A stretch of 64,000 bases of DNA, taken from Chitinasiproducens palmae. Its GTDB lineage: Bacteria; Pseudomonadota; Gammaproteobacteria; Burkholderiales; Burkholderiaceae. The stretch lies in contig NZ_FNLO01000013.1 in NCBI RefSeq assembly GCF_900095735.1, positions 1 to 64,000 of the forward strand, read 5' to 3'. Shown piece by piece: positions 9,096 to 17,526 of this stretch. The number at the start of each line of letters is the position of its first letter. The stretch's first letter is position 1. Made by a program: the position numbers and the translations under genes. The notes under the pieces were generated by a model, which was not told where the DNA came from, searched no databases, and saw only the letters and a list, made by a program, of their open reading frames with translations.

Positions 9096-10397
9096 CTAGA
9101 ACGCGAGCAGGTTATCGCGAAACTGCTGATGGTCGTACACGCGTCGCACGGCGCCCAGCTTCTGCAACTCGGGGACCAAGCCATCGGTGATCTCCGCGAT
9201 GTAGCGGCGCGTCAACTCAGGCTCCATGAACAGGAAGCCGTCGCCGCCCACCTCGTCGATGATGTCCGCCAGCTTGCCGGCCACCTCGGCCGGCGTACCG
9301 ACCAGGTCGACGTCGGCCAATCCCTTGCCTGTCAGGGCGATCTCGCGCAATGTGCGGCCGGTGTATTGCGCGACCAACGTCTGATGGCCGTTCGAGCGCA
9401 GCTCCGGCAGCGGTTCGTCCGGATCGAACTTCGAGAAATCGATGCCGCTGGTGCGAGCCAGCGATGCGAGATGGACTTCCAGGTGTGCGGCGGCGTCGGC
9501 CTGCTGCGCCTCGCGTCTGGCCTCCGCACCTGCGCGAGTCTGATCAACGATCGGATTGATCAGGAACAGGCACTTGATGTGATCCGGGTTGCGGCCGGCG
9601 GCAAGCGCGCGCTGTCGGATGTCGTTTCGAAACGCCTTCATGCCAGCGACGCTGCGCGCCGACGTGATGATGGTCTCCGCCCACTGCGCGGCAAACACGC
9701 GCCCGCGTGGCGAGCCGCCGGCCTGGCAGATGACCGGCCGTCCCTGTGGCGAACGCGGCGCGGCCAACGGGCCGCGAGACCGGAAATACTCGCCCTCGAA
9801 GTGCACCGGGTGAACCTTCGCGGGGTCCGCGAAGCGCTCGGCCTCGCGATCGATCGGCATCGCGTCGGCTTCCCACGACTCCCACAGCTTGATGACGAGG
9901 TCGACATATTCGTCGGCCATGTCGTAGCGCTGGTCGTGCGGATATTGACGCTCCAGTCCGAAGTTCTGTGCGCCACCATCGTTGCTGCCGGTCACGAGGT
10001 TCCAGCCCGCCCGGCCCCGGCTGATGTGATCGAGCGTATTGGTCAGCCGCGCGAGCTGGAACGGATGGTACTCGCTGGTGGACAGCGTGGTGACCACGCC
10101 GAGCCGCTGGGTCGCCCCAATCAGGGCGGTGGCCAGCACTGCCGGGTCGAGCTTCGGCGAATCGACCGCATGGCGCAGGTAGATGTCGTGCGAATCGCCG
10201 TAGGTGTACGGGATATTCGACGAGTCCTCGATCATCACATAGTCGAACGCGGCACGCTCCAGCGCCCGCGAAAGATCGACGAACAGGTCGGGCAACACCC
10301 ATTGCTGCGGATTGGGTCCGCCCCAGGGGTGGCGCCAGGCCTTCGGCCCATAGCCCTTCGAAATGAACCACGCAAGATGGAATGGCGTGTGCGACAT
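9096..10397 (-). CDS. FMN-dependent monooxygenase, NtaA/SnaA/DszA family
   Basis: A luciferase-fold monooxygenase of 433 residues using FMNH2 from a separate reductase. Typical features include the N-terminal FHLAWFISKGYGP, the FDYVMIEDSSNIPY segment, RGRAGWNLVTGSNDGGAQNFG for flavin and substrate binding, and RGPLAAPRSPQGRPVICQAGGS. It is the last gene of a leftward run that begins with two ABC permeases, with spacings of 16 to 80 bases. The family oxidises C-S or C-N bonds (for example DszA and NtaA), and the ABC context favours a sulfur compound. The flavin reductase is not encoded nearby. Confidence 0.9.
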   Translation of the reverse strand: MSHTPFHLAWFISKGYGPKAWRHPWGGPNPQQWVLPDLFVDLSRALERAAFDYVMIEDSSNIPYTYGDSHDIYLRHAVDSPKLDPAVLATALIGATQRLGVVTTLSTSEYHPFQLARLTNTLDHISRGRAGWNLVTGSNDGGAQNFGLERQYPHDQRYDMADEYVDLVIKLWESWEADAMPIDREAERFADPAKVHPVHFEGEYFRSRGPLAAPRSPQGRPVICQAGGSPRGRVFAAQWAETIITSARSVAGMKAFRNDIRQRALAAGRNPDHIKCLFLINPIVDQTRAGAEARREAQQADAAAHLEVHLASLARTSGIDFSKFDPDEPLPELRSNGHQTLVAQYTGRTLREIALTGKGLADVDLVGTPAEVAGKLADIIDEVGGDGFLFMEPELTRRYIAEITDGLVPELQKLGAVRRVYDHQQFRDNLLAF

Positions 10398-10437
10398 GGG
10401 CAGATCCGGAAAAGTCGTGATGAGGACGCGCGGGGCG

Positions 10438-11616
10438 TCACGTCGGTGAAATGGGATGGCGCAGGCCGAGCGCCTCCAGCCGCGGGATCACATGGGTGGC
10501 GAACAACTCGAGTTCCGGCATGTAGTCGTAGAACGTCAACTGCACGCCGTCCATGCCTGCCTCGTGCAGGCGGGCGAGCTTGCCGGCCACGGTGTCCCAT
10601 GAGCCGACCACGTGGACATGACCGCCCACGGCGCGCGCGCGCGCGTCGTGCTTCACCCATGCCTGGCTGTCACTGGCACGATGCTCTCTGTCGAACGATG
10701 CGAGCGAGGCGTCGTCCGCGTGCCGGAGGATGTCGTCGTAGTACGCGTGCGCGGCAGCATCGGTCGGCCCGGTGATCACCGTTGCGTTGATGATCACGCG
10801 AACCTTGCGTCCATGGGCTGCCGCGCGCCGCTTGATCGATGCGACGTGCTCGGGCAGCACCTCGATGGCCGCGTCGAAACGCTCGCCGACCGGGCTTGAT
10901 GTAAAGACCACGTCGGAGTGCGCCGCCCCATAGTCGAATCCCGCGGCAGAACTGCTCGCGGACAGCAAAATCGGACGCCCGAAACGCGGACGGGGCGAGA
11001 TGTAGGCCTCGCGCATCGGGTAGCGGCCCTCGTAGGTCAGCGCGTCGTCGCCCTGCCAGAGGTCCTTCATCAACCGCACGAACTCGTCGGCCTGCTGGTA
11101 GCGCGCGTCGTGCTCGGCGCGTTCGATACCGAACATGCGCGCGCCGTCCGGCGAACTGCCCGTCACGATATTGACGCCGAAGCGCCCCGCGGCGACATGG
11201 TCCGCAGTGACGAGCTGCTTGGCCAGCATCAATGGATGCCAGCGATACAGCACGTGCACCGTACCCGCCAGGATCATGCGACGCGCCGAGGCCGCCAGCC
11301 CGACCGCCGCGATGAACGGATCCAGATGGTTCTCGCGATAACGCTGTTCGCCACCGTGCCCGCCCTTCGGCAACCAGCCCGAGAGACCGAAGCCCAGTTC
11401 GAAGCCAAGTTCGTCCGCGCGCCGCACCAATGCCCGGTTGTATTCGAACGACCAACCGGTGCCGCGTGGGTAGGTCGATTGCGACCAGGCTCCGTTCTGC
11501 AGCGGCAGGAACACGCCGAGCAGCAAAGGCTGTTGCAATACTTCGCTGAGTGGGCTGTCGGCGATTGAACCCGGCTCCGCCGGGCTCGACAGCTGTTCAA
11601 GGGTTCGATGACTCAT
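10438..11616 (-). CDS. LLM-class flavin-dependent monooxygenase, alkanesulfonate/dimethylsulfone monooxygenase-like
   Basis: A 392-residue FMNH2-dependent monooxygenase related to SsuD and SfnG, enzymes that liberate sulfite or sulfinate from organosulfonates and sulfones. Diagnostic parts are GVFLPLQNGAW near the N-terminus, GTVHVLYRWHPLMLAKQL, GRFGVNIVTGSSPDGARMFG and the C-terminal GVQLTFYDYMPELELF. The ATG at 11616 was chosen because it gives MSHRTLEQ; the longer upstream frame overlaps the OsmC gene. It lies 25 bases after the OsmC stop and 40 before the second monooxygenase, so the two likely act on the same or successive substrates. Confidence 0.88.
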   Translation of the reverse strand: MSHRTLEQLSSPAEPGSIADSPLSEVLQQPLLLGVFLPLQNGAWSQSTYPRGTGWSFEYNRALVRRADELGFELGFGLSGWLPKGGHGGEQRYRENHLDPFIAAVGLAASARRMILAGTVHVLYRWHPLMLAKQLVTADHVAAGRFGVNIVTGSSPDGARMFGIERAEHDARYQQADEFVRLMKDLWQGDDALTYEGRYPMREAYISPRPRFGRPILLSASSSAAGFDYGAAHSDVVFTSSPVGERFDAAIEVLPEHVASIKRRAAAHGRKVRVIINATVITGPTDAAAHAYYDDILRHADDASLASFDREHRASDSQAWVKHDARARAVGGHVHVVGSWDTVAGKLARLHEAGMDGVQLTFYDYMPELELFATHVIPRLEALGLRHPISPT

Positions 11617-11641
11617 GGTCGTCGCACGGGCTTCGGATGGA

Positions 11642-12058
11642 TCAGGAACGGACGTGCACGCTGACCGCGATCGGTCCACCGCGCCGCAGCGTGTTGTAGA
11701 TCGGGCAATTGCCCGTGAAGTGGGCAACGAGGGATTCCGCGGTGTCCTGCGTGACGTTTTCCAACGTCACATCGATCTGTATGCTGGCGAAGCGCGTTGC
11801 GTCGTCCGGGTCACGTTCGGACGTGACGCGGGCTTCGCCGGCCGGTGTGGCGATGCCTTGCGCGCGCGCCTCCTTTTCCACGCTGCCGAGGGCGCAGACG
11901 GCGAGCGCCGACAGCAGGTAATCGGTCGGCTGCGGCGCGACCGTGCCCTCCTCGCGGCCGGACGCCGAGTCCGATACGAGGATGTTGCCCTCCGCCTCGA
12001 TCAGGTAGCGGCCTGCGATGCCGACGCTGCGCGCAATCGAATGTCTGGTTTCTGCCAT
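11642..12058 (-). CDS. OsmC family peroxiredoxin-like protein
   Basis: A 138-residue OsmC/Ohr-type thiol peroxidase or thiol-handling protein. Both family cysteines are visible: Cys55 in SALAVCALGS and Cys118 in HFTGNCPIYNTL. The PTDYLLSALAVC core matches OsmC, and GAGGACATC precedes the ATG. OsmC proteins reduce organic hydroperoxides. Located between a binding protein and flavin monooxygenases, it may remove peroxides leaked by the flavoenzymes or handle a sulfur intermediate; both ideas are inference. Confidence 0.88.
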   Translation of the reverse strand: MAETRHSIARSVGIAGRYLIEAEGNILVSDSASGREEGTVAPQPTDYLLSALAVCALGSVEKEARAQGIATPAGEARVTSERDPDDATRFASIQIDVTLENVTQDTAESLVAHFTGNCPIYNTLRRGGPIAVSVHVRS

Positions 12059-12138
12059 GATGTCCTCTCGATGAATGAGATCGCCCGACACGCCGCAGGC
12101 GCGTCGGCGACCGGGAAGGGGGTCGCGCGCTGCGCGGC

Positions 12139-13119
12139 TCAGTTGGGGTGCCAGAAGATCTGCTCGACGTCGGGCAGCTTGCGGATCAGGCCGTAGCGCA
12201 ACAGGTCGTTGGCGATGACCTTGAGCTTGGCAAGACCCGGGTCGTTCGGGTATTCGTTCAGGTCGGCCGCGTCGACCAGCTTGCGGTCGAATCGAAGCGC
12301 GCGTACCACCGCATCCTTGCCTTCCTGCGGATGGTCAGTCGCGTACCGGTTCGCCTCGTCGATCGCCGCGTTGAAGCGTCGCAGCACTTCGCCGTTCTGG
12401 CTCGCGTAGGCCTTGCTCGTGATGAAATAGCCGCCGACGGCGCCAGGCAGGGAACCGGAATTGGCCGACAGAATCGGCACCAGCCCCTGGGCCACCGCCG
12501 CCGCGCCGGTCGGCTGCGGCAACCAGACTGCGTCCAGCGTGCCGTTCTTGACCGTGGCATACGCATCGTCGCCGGTCACCTTCGTCCAGCGCAGCTTGCT
12601 GAAGTCGGTGACGCCCAGGTTCTCGAGCGACTTGCGGGTGGTCCATTCGGCAATGTTACGAACCGAACTGGTGCCGATGTTCGCTTGCGCGAGCGCTTTC
12701 GCATCGCGAATGCGACTGTTCGGCGCGACGTATACGCGATACGGGTCATGCTTCGGGTCGCTCGGATGCGCATACGTCGCATGCACCAGCAGCAGCGGCA
12801 AACCCGCATCGATGGCTTCGAGATCGCTCACCACATTCGCGTAACCGATGCCGAATTGGCCGCTGAGAACCGTCGGGATGATGGTGGCGCCCGTGCCGCC
12901 GGCATTGATCGATGCATCCAGACCGTGCTTGGCAAAGATGCCCTTCTCCTTGGCCAGCAACAACGGACCGGCGTCCAGCGTCGGGATCACGGCGATCTTC
13001 ACCGGCAGCAGGGCATCGGCCGCCGACACGTGGGACGAGGCAGACACGAGACCGAGCAATGCGCCGGCGACGACCGAGAAGCGAAGCAAAAGCGAATGGC
13101 GAGACATAGTTGTGCGCAT
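12139..13119 (-). CDS. ABC transporter substrate-binding protein, sulfonate/taurine/nitrate (SsuA/NMT1) type
   Basis: Periplasmic binding protein of 326 residues. It has an N-terminal signal peptide (residues about 1-33, hydrophobic run LLLRFSVVAGALLGLVSA, cleavage near VSAAD). The mature protein begins LLPVKIAVIPTLDAGPLLLAKEKGIFAKHGL, typical of SsuA/NMT1 proteins. An alternative start four codons downstream (13107) is equally possible. It belongs to the same leftward unit as the ATPase and two permeases upstream. Ligand is unknown, but the two downstream flavin monooxygenases suggest an organosulfur compound. Confidence 0.87.
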   Translation of the reverse strand: MRTTMSRHSLLLRFSVVAGALLGLVSASSHVSAADALLPVKIAVIPTLDAGPLLLAKEKGIFAKHGLDASINAGGTGATIIPTVLSGQFGIGYANVVSDLEAIDAGLPLLLVHATYAHPSDPKHDPYRVYVAPNSRIRDAKALAQANIGTSSVRNIAEWTTRKSLENLGVTDFSKLRWTKVTGDDAYATVKNGTLDAVWLPQPTGAAAVAQGLVPILSANSGSLPGAVGGYFITSKAYASQNGEVLRRFNAAIDEANRYATDHPQEGKDAVVRALRFDRKLVDAADLNEYPNDPGLAKLKVIANDLLRYGLIRKLPDVEQIFWHPN

Positions 13120-13147
13120 GGGTGGGAGGGATGCTTGCGGACGACGC

Positions 13148-13921
13148 TTATGCGGGCACAGCGGCCTGTTCGACGATCGAGGACAGCACTGCCGCGCGCG
13201 CCGCGGCAAAGGCAGGCAAGGCTTTCGTGGTGATCTGATCGCGCCCGGCCGGCAGATCGACAATCACTTCGCGCGCCACCGTGCTCGGACTGCGGCTGAG
13301 CACGAGCACCCGGTCGCCCAGGTAGACCGCCTCGTCGACGTCATGCGTGACGAAGAGCACTGTGGTGCCCGCCTCCTGCTTGATCGACAGCATCAGGTCT
13401 TCCAGTTCGTTGCGCGTCTGCGCGTCGACCGAGGCGAACGGCTCGTCCATGATCAGCACTTCGGGCTGGCAGGCGAGCGCGCGCGCAATGGCCACGCGCT
13501 GCTGCTGCCCGCCCGACAGTTGCGCCGGGCGCTTGCGCGAATGGTCCGCCAGCCCGACGCGGCCGAGCATCTGCTCGACTCTGGCGAGCCGTTCGCCGCG
13601 GTCGGCAATGAGGTTGACCAACGGTAATTCGACATTGCGCTGCACCGAGAACCATGGGAACAGGGACCGCGCATAGTCCTGGAACACGACCGCGAAGGCG
13701 CGCGGCGGCGCGGTGACCGGCTGCCCGTCGAACACGATCTGCCCGGCGCTCGGTGCCAGCAAGCCGGCAAGCATGCGCAGCAGGGTCGTCTTGCCGGCGC
13801 CGGAACTGCCCACGATCGCCAGAAACTCGCCCCGAGCGACGCCGAAGGACACATCGCCGACCGCGTGCACGAGACCGTGCTCGGTCGCATAGCTCTTGTT
13901 CAGATGATTGATCTGCAACAT
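13148..13921 (-). CDS. ABC transporter ATP-binding protein, SsuB/TauB type
   Basis: Cytoplasmic ATPase of 257 residues driving the importer. Walker A is [11 protein letters not shown], the Q-loop is VFQDY, the signature is [15 protein letters not shown], Walker B is [12 protein letters not shown], and the switch His is in VTHDVDEA. The [15 protein letters not shown] tail is typical of nitrate/sulfonate/taurine importers. GGAAG stands upstream of the ATG. It lies 16 bases after the second permease gene. Confidence 0.93.
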   Translation of the reverse strand: MLQINHLNKSYATEHGLVHAVGDVSFGVARGEFLAIVGSSGAGKTTLLRMLAGLLAPSAGQIVFDGQPVTAPPRAFAVVFQDYARSLFPWFSVQRNVELPLVNLIADRGERLARVEQMLGRVGLADHSRKRPAQLSGGQQQRVAIARALACQPEVLIMDEPFASVDAQTRNELEDLMLSIKQEAGTTVLFVTHDVDEAVYLGDRVLVLSRSPSTVAREVIVDLPAGRDQITTKALPAFAAARAAVLSSIVEQAAVPA

Positions 13922-13937
13922 GCATCTTCCGGCGCCG

Positions 13938-14696
13938 CTAGCGCGCGCCGCTCCGTTTTTCGACGACGCGCCCGACCGCCGTCAGCGCCATGGACAGGGC
14001 TGCGCCGAGTACGCCCAACAGCAGCACGCCGGACCACATGCGCCTGACGTCGAACGTGTACTGCGCGTTGAGCACCACCGAGCCAATGCCCGCAGTGGTG
14101 CCGATCATCTCGCTGGTGACCGCCACCACCAGGCTCAGCGGCACCGCCACGCTGATCCCGGCATAGAGGCGCGGCAACAGCGCGGGAACGATCACCCACC
14201 ATTGCCTTTGCCACGCACGCAGTTGCAACACCCGGGCGGTGTCGAGCCACTGCGCGGGCAGGTTGTGCAGGCCGTCGACGACGTTGATCAACACCGGCCA
14301 CATGATGCTCAGCGCGATGCTGGCGATCTTCATCGCACTGCCGATGCCGAACAGGCTCACCGCCGCCGGCAACAGCGCGACACTCGGGATTGCGCGAACG
14401 AATTCGATCAGCGGCGTCGACGCGCGTTGCAGCCACGGCTGCTGGCCGATGGTGAGACCGGCGACAGTGCCCGCAGCGATCCCGAGGATGAGGCCGCCCG
14501 CCAGATTGCCGAGCGTCGAACCGATGTCGCGCAGGCCGGGCGCGGACAGCCAGTAGTCCGCCGCGTCGCCTGCCATGTCGCGCAGCGGCGGAAAGAAGAC
14601 GCTGTTCGAGTGCCAACTGAGACCGAGCCAGAGACCGATGACGGCCACCGCACCAAGACAACCGCGAAACAGCCGTCGTGCCGAGAGCGGATTCAT
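13938..14696 (-). CDS. ABC transporter permease (SsuC/TauC type), second of pair
   Basis: Inner-membrane permease of 252 residues with about six hydrophobic helices and the cytoplasmic EAA-type loop in the middle (TARVLQLRAWQRQWWVIVPALLPRLY). The SEMIGTTAGIGSVVLNAQ segment is typical of this permease family. Its ATG overlaps the stop of the upstream permease by four bases (ATGA), indicating translational coupling and a heterodimeric channel. Confidence 0.9.
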   Translation of the reverse strand: MNPLSARRLFRGCLGAVAVIGLWLGLSWHSNSVFFPPLRDMAGDAADYWLSAPGLRDIGSTLGNLAGGLILGIAAGTVAGLTIGQQPWLQRASTPLIEFVRAIPSVALLPAAVSLFGIGSAMKIASIALSIMWPVLINVVDGLHNLPAQWLDTARVLQLRAWQRQWWVIVPALLPRLYAGISVAVPLSLVVAVTSEMIGTTAGIGSVVLNAQYTFDVRRMWSGVLLLGVLGAALSMALTAVGRVVEKRSGAR

Positions 14697-15544
14697 CGTG
14701 ACCGCCCTCCGACGCGTGCGGCACGGCGCGTCACCGCGCGTCCCAGCAAAAGGTTGGTTGCGACGCCGAGCAGGCCCGACAGCGCGACGTAGGCGTACAT
14801 CAAGGTGAGGTTCGACCCGGCATACGCGAACGCAATCAGCCGTCCGATGCCCGCTGCGCCGGTCAGCAGCTCCATGCCGATCAACAGCACCAGCGAGGCG
14901 GTTGCACCGATGCGCAGCGCGCTGAGCATGTACGGCTCCAGCGCGGGCAGTGTCAGCCACCGGAACGTCTGCCACCCAGAGAAGCGAAAGACCCGCGCCG
15001 TGTCCTGTGCCACCGTGTCGTGCTTGCCGAACGCATGGGCCAGTCCGGGCAGCATCTGCCAGAGCGCGCCGAATGTCGTGAGAAACACCAGGCCATTCGT
15101 GTTTGCACCGATCGAGACGATCACGAGCGGAATCAGCGCCGTGCAGGGCATCGGCCGGAGGAAGGCGACGACCGGCGCCGTGTAGTCGCGCAGCCGCACC
15201 GACAGGTTCAGCCCGACTGCCAACGCCAGCGCCAGCGCGAACGAAAGGAACAGCGAGACAAGCCACGCGAACGCCGTCTCCGCCAACGGCGTCCAGACAT
15301 GACCGTTCACGATCTCGTCCAGCAAGGTCAGCGCAACGGTCGAAACCGGCGGGAAACGCTTTGCATCGAGCATGCCGCTCCGGGCCAGGCAGTCTTCGAA
15401 GGCCGCGAGACCAAGCACGGCCAACCATGGCACCGCATTGCGCAACAGACGCGCGCTTGCGGCGGCTGCGCCGGGAACGGCATGCGCGCGGTGGCGGAGC
15501 GACCACGGTCGTTCGGGTCGGTGAAGAGTCGGGAGCATTGGCAT
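14693..15544 (-). CDS. ABC transporter permease (SsuC/TauC type), first of pair
   Basis: First gene of the leftward organosulfur-type unit, 283 residues with about six membrane helices. Its EAA loop lies around TARVFRFSGWQTFRWLTLPALEPYML, followed by GMELLTGAAGIGRLIAFAYA. The start is either 15544 or the ATG two codons later; neither has a strong ribosome-binding site. Its upstream region is shared with the divergent MocR-type regulator and carries the direct repeats described separately. Confidence 0.9.
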   Translation of the reverse strand: MPMLPTLHRPERPWSLRHRAHAVPGAAAASARLLRNAVPWLAVLGLAAFEDCLARSGMLDAKRFPPVSTVALTLLDEIVNGHVWTPLAETAFAWLVSLFLSFALALALAVGLNLSVRLRDYTAPVVAFLRPMPCTALIPLVIVSIGANTNGLVFLTTFGALWQMLPGLAHAFGKHDTVAQDTARVFRFSGWQTFRWLTLPALEPYMLSALRIGATASLVLLIGMELLTGAAGIGRLIAFAYAGSNLTLMYAYVALSGLLGVATNLLLGRAVTRRAARVGGRSR

Positions 15545-15594
15545 GGGTGCTATTGAAGCGCACGCGCAGCCCGGCGAGCCACCAATTGATTTCG

Positions 15595-15720
15595 ATATGT
15601 TTAGCTGATTTATAGAATATGTTCAGATAATCGTCATTTTTACGGCGCTGACGCGCGTTTGACGCTCAGCGTCTAACGCCTCCTGGATATATGTTCCGGG
15701 TCGTGTACCATTTGTTCAGC
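15595..15720. promoter_or_regulatory. Four direct repeats in the divergent promoter region of the MocR-type gene
   Basis: An 11-base motif with consensus ATATGTTCAGC occurs at 15595, 15617, 15689 and 15710, all in the same orientation. The copies read ATATGTTTAGC, ATATGTTCAGA, ATATGTTCCGG and ATTTGTTCAGC. Spacings of 22 and 21 bases make two pairs, about two helical turns apart. One pair sits near the permease start and one near the regulator start. MocR proteins such as GabR and PdxR use direct repeats, so this is a good operator candidate. A near-palindrome GACGCTCAGCGTC lies at 15661-15673 between the pairs. Confidence 0.55.
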
Positions 15721-15757
15721 GCATCGCCGAGCGACAAGCGGCCAACGAGGACAGGGA

Positions 15758-17137
15758 ATGCACGAGGAGATCGGGCCCGAGGGCTCCGGACAGTTGGCCG
15801 AAGCGGAATGGCTTGCGCGATATGTGACGACCGATGGCGCCGGCGACCTGGCGATGAGCATCGGCGACCTGGTACGCTCGGGACGGCTCGAAAGCGGCGC
15901 CCGGCTGCCTACGGTGCGCGCACTCGGCGCCTGCATGGGCGTCAGCCCGGCCACGGTCGCTGCGGCCTGGTCGAAGTTGCGTCGCGACGGCATCATCGAA
16001 ACGCGTCGCCGCGGCGGCACAGTGGTCGTGTATCGTGCACCCGCGCCGACAGAACGCTGGCATGGACTGGCGCAAGGTCGCCCGCTCGACCTGGCGCAAG
16101 GCCTGATCGACCATGCGCTGCTCCCCGATCTCGGCCCGGCCTTGCAGGCCGCGCTTGGATATCCGATGAACCACGGCGCCGGCAAGGATCACATGATCGC
16201 GCCCCTGCGCGAGGCCGTCGCATCGACATGGCCGTTCAAACCCGCGGCCTGGACGACGGCGAGCAGCGGCACGGAGGGCGCGCTCCTTGCCGTGAAGGCC
16301 GCCATCCGGTACACGGGTACGACGGTGATCGCGATCGAGTCGCCCACCAGCCCGCGCCTGCTCGATCTGTGCCGTACGCTGGGCGCCGACCTGATGCCGG
16401 TGGCGTGCGACGAAGCCGGCCCGATACCGGCGTCGCTGCGGGAGGCATTGCAGGCCCGCCCCGGCGCCTTCATCTACCAGCCTCGCGCTCAGATACCGCT
16501 GGGACATGGCGTCGGCGAGACGCGCACGCAGGCGTTGGCGGAAGCGTTGCAGCGCGTGCCCGACACCATCGCGGTGGAAGATGACTTCCTCGGCCCGCTG
16601 GCCAGGCAGCCTTCGTTCAGTATCGGCGCCCACTTGCCGCAGCGGACCTTGTACGTCCGCACCTACTGCAATGCTTTCGGCATCGACCTCCGTACATGCG
16701 TGATCGGCGGCGCCGCACCGCTCATCGATACGATGCGTCGACTGCGCAGCCACGGCGCGGCGATGAACAGCAGGATCCTGCAGGGCGCGCTCGCCTTCCT
16801 GCTGACCGACGCGGACGCACTCGCCACGGCGTCGCTGGCGCGGCAACGTTACGCGTCCCGGCGCCTCGCTCTAGCCGAAGCGCTGCGGCTGCGCGGCTTC
16901 GAGGCAGGCAACCGCGACGGACTCGGCATCTGGCTGGCGGTACCACGCGAAAGCGAGGCCATCATCGAACTCGCTCAGCGCGGCATCTCGGTCGGTGCCG
17001 GCAGCCGCTGCTTCCCCGGCGAAACGAGCGGCCAGTTCCTTCGGCTGTCGACTGGCCGACTCCCCGACGATCCAGGCCAGATCCGCGAGATCGCCGACGC
17101 CTTTGCCGTCGGTGCGCCAGTGGACGCCGTCTCGTAA
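15758..17137 (+). CDS. MocR-type regulator: GntR winged helix fused to a degenerate aminotransferase domain
   Basis: A 459-residue regulator. The GntR winged helix spans about residues 25-100 (SGARLPTVRALGACMGVSPATVAAAWSKL) and is followed by a fold-type I aminotransferase domain. The Asp that pairs with the PLP pyridine nitrogen seems kept in AVEDDFLG. At the place where the family has the PLP-binding Ser-Lys, the sequence reads TYCNAFGIDLRT, so the lysine is replaced by Asn305. The protein therefore probably cannot form the usual PLP Schiff base and may sense another ligand. It lies between two divergent organosulfur-type clusters, with direct repeats upstream. Confidence 0.85.
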   Translation: MHEEIGPEGSGQLAEAEWLARYVTTDGAGDLAMSIGDLVRSGRLESGARLPTVRALGACMGVSPATVAAAWSKLRRDGIIETRRRGGTVVVYRAPAPTERWHGLAQGRPLDLAQGLIDHALLPDLGPALQAALGYPMNHGAGKDHMIAPLREAVASTWPFKPAAWTTASSGTEGALLAVKAAIRYTGTTVIAIESPTSPRLLDLCRTLGADLMPVACDEAGPIPASLREALQARPGAFIYQPRAQIPLGHGVGETRTQALAEALQRVPDTIAVEDDFLGPLARQPSFSIGAHLPQRTLYVRTYCNAFGIDLRTCVIGGAAPLIDTMRRLRSHGAAMNSRILQGALAFLLTDADALATASLARQRYASRRLALAEALRLRGFEAGNRDGLGIWLAVPRESEAIIELAQRGISVGAGSRCFPGETSGQFLRLSTGRLPDDPGQIREIADAFAVGAPVDAVS

Positions 17138-17526
17138 CCGCCATCGGCGCGCGCGCCGCGAGCGCGAGCGGGCCGAGCGCTATCGAAGCGGCGCGATCGC
17201 CACGGATCTGGCCAACGGCCGGCCAAGCGCGCCCGCCACAGCCAGCGCCTGGCCCGCCGCGCGCCACCGCTGATTTGATGCTTTGCTTATCAGCAAACGA
17301 GATTTGTCGTTCCCGAACGCGCCGCTATACTTTTTCGCTTCGCTCAGCCGCCCGGCTTCGCACCGCAGCCCGCCCCAACGCTTCGTGCGCGCCCCAGGTG
17401 CACGCACAATCGGCGCCGCGCAATCGATCTTGAATCAACCCGGAAGGCAGCTCGCCTGCCCGCCGCCTCGCCAAGGCGCCGCGCGCTCGCGTGCGCTTGG
17501 CCTCCGCAGCACTGCAATCGCGCACC
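17138..17526. other. Intergenic region before the rightward monooxygenase-ABC unit
   Basis: A 389-base spacer without a supported gene. It contains the promoter and dyad listed separately near 17282-17331. About 195 bases of GC-rich leader follow before the monooxygenase start, long enough to host regulation. I see no clear riboswitch or terminator fold by eye. Confidence 0.5.
17282..17331 (+). promoter_or_regulatory. Probable sigma-70 promoter with an adjacent dyad
   Basis: TTGTCG at 17304-17309 and TATACT at 17326-17331 are separated by 16 bases, a good sigma-70 match in otherwise GC-rich DNA. Just upstream is an inverted repeat TTTGCT-N4-AGCAAA (17282-17297), a candidate activator or repressor site. 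It would drive the rightward monooxygenase-ABC-rhodanese unit. Confidence 0.5.

Noticed and set aside
12148-13233. Long open frame (361 codons) on the plus strand
   Set aside because: It lies antisense to the binding-protein gene, has arginine- and glutamine-rich composition without any domain, and is explained by high GC in the third codon position of the real gene.
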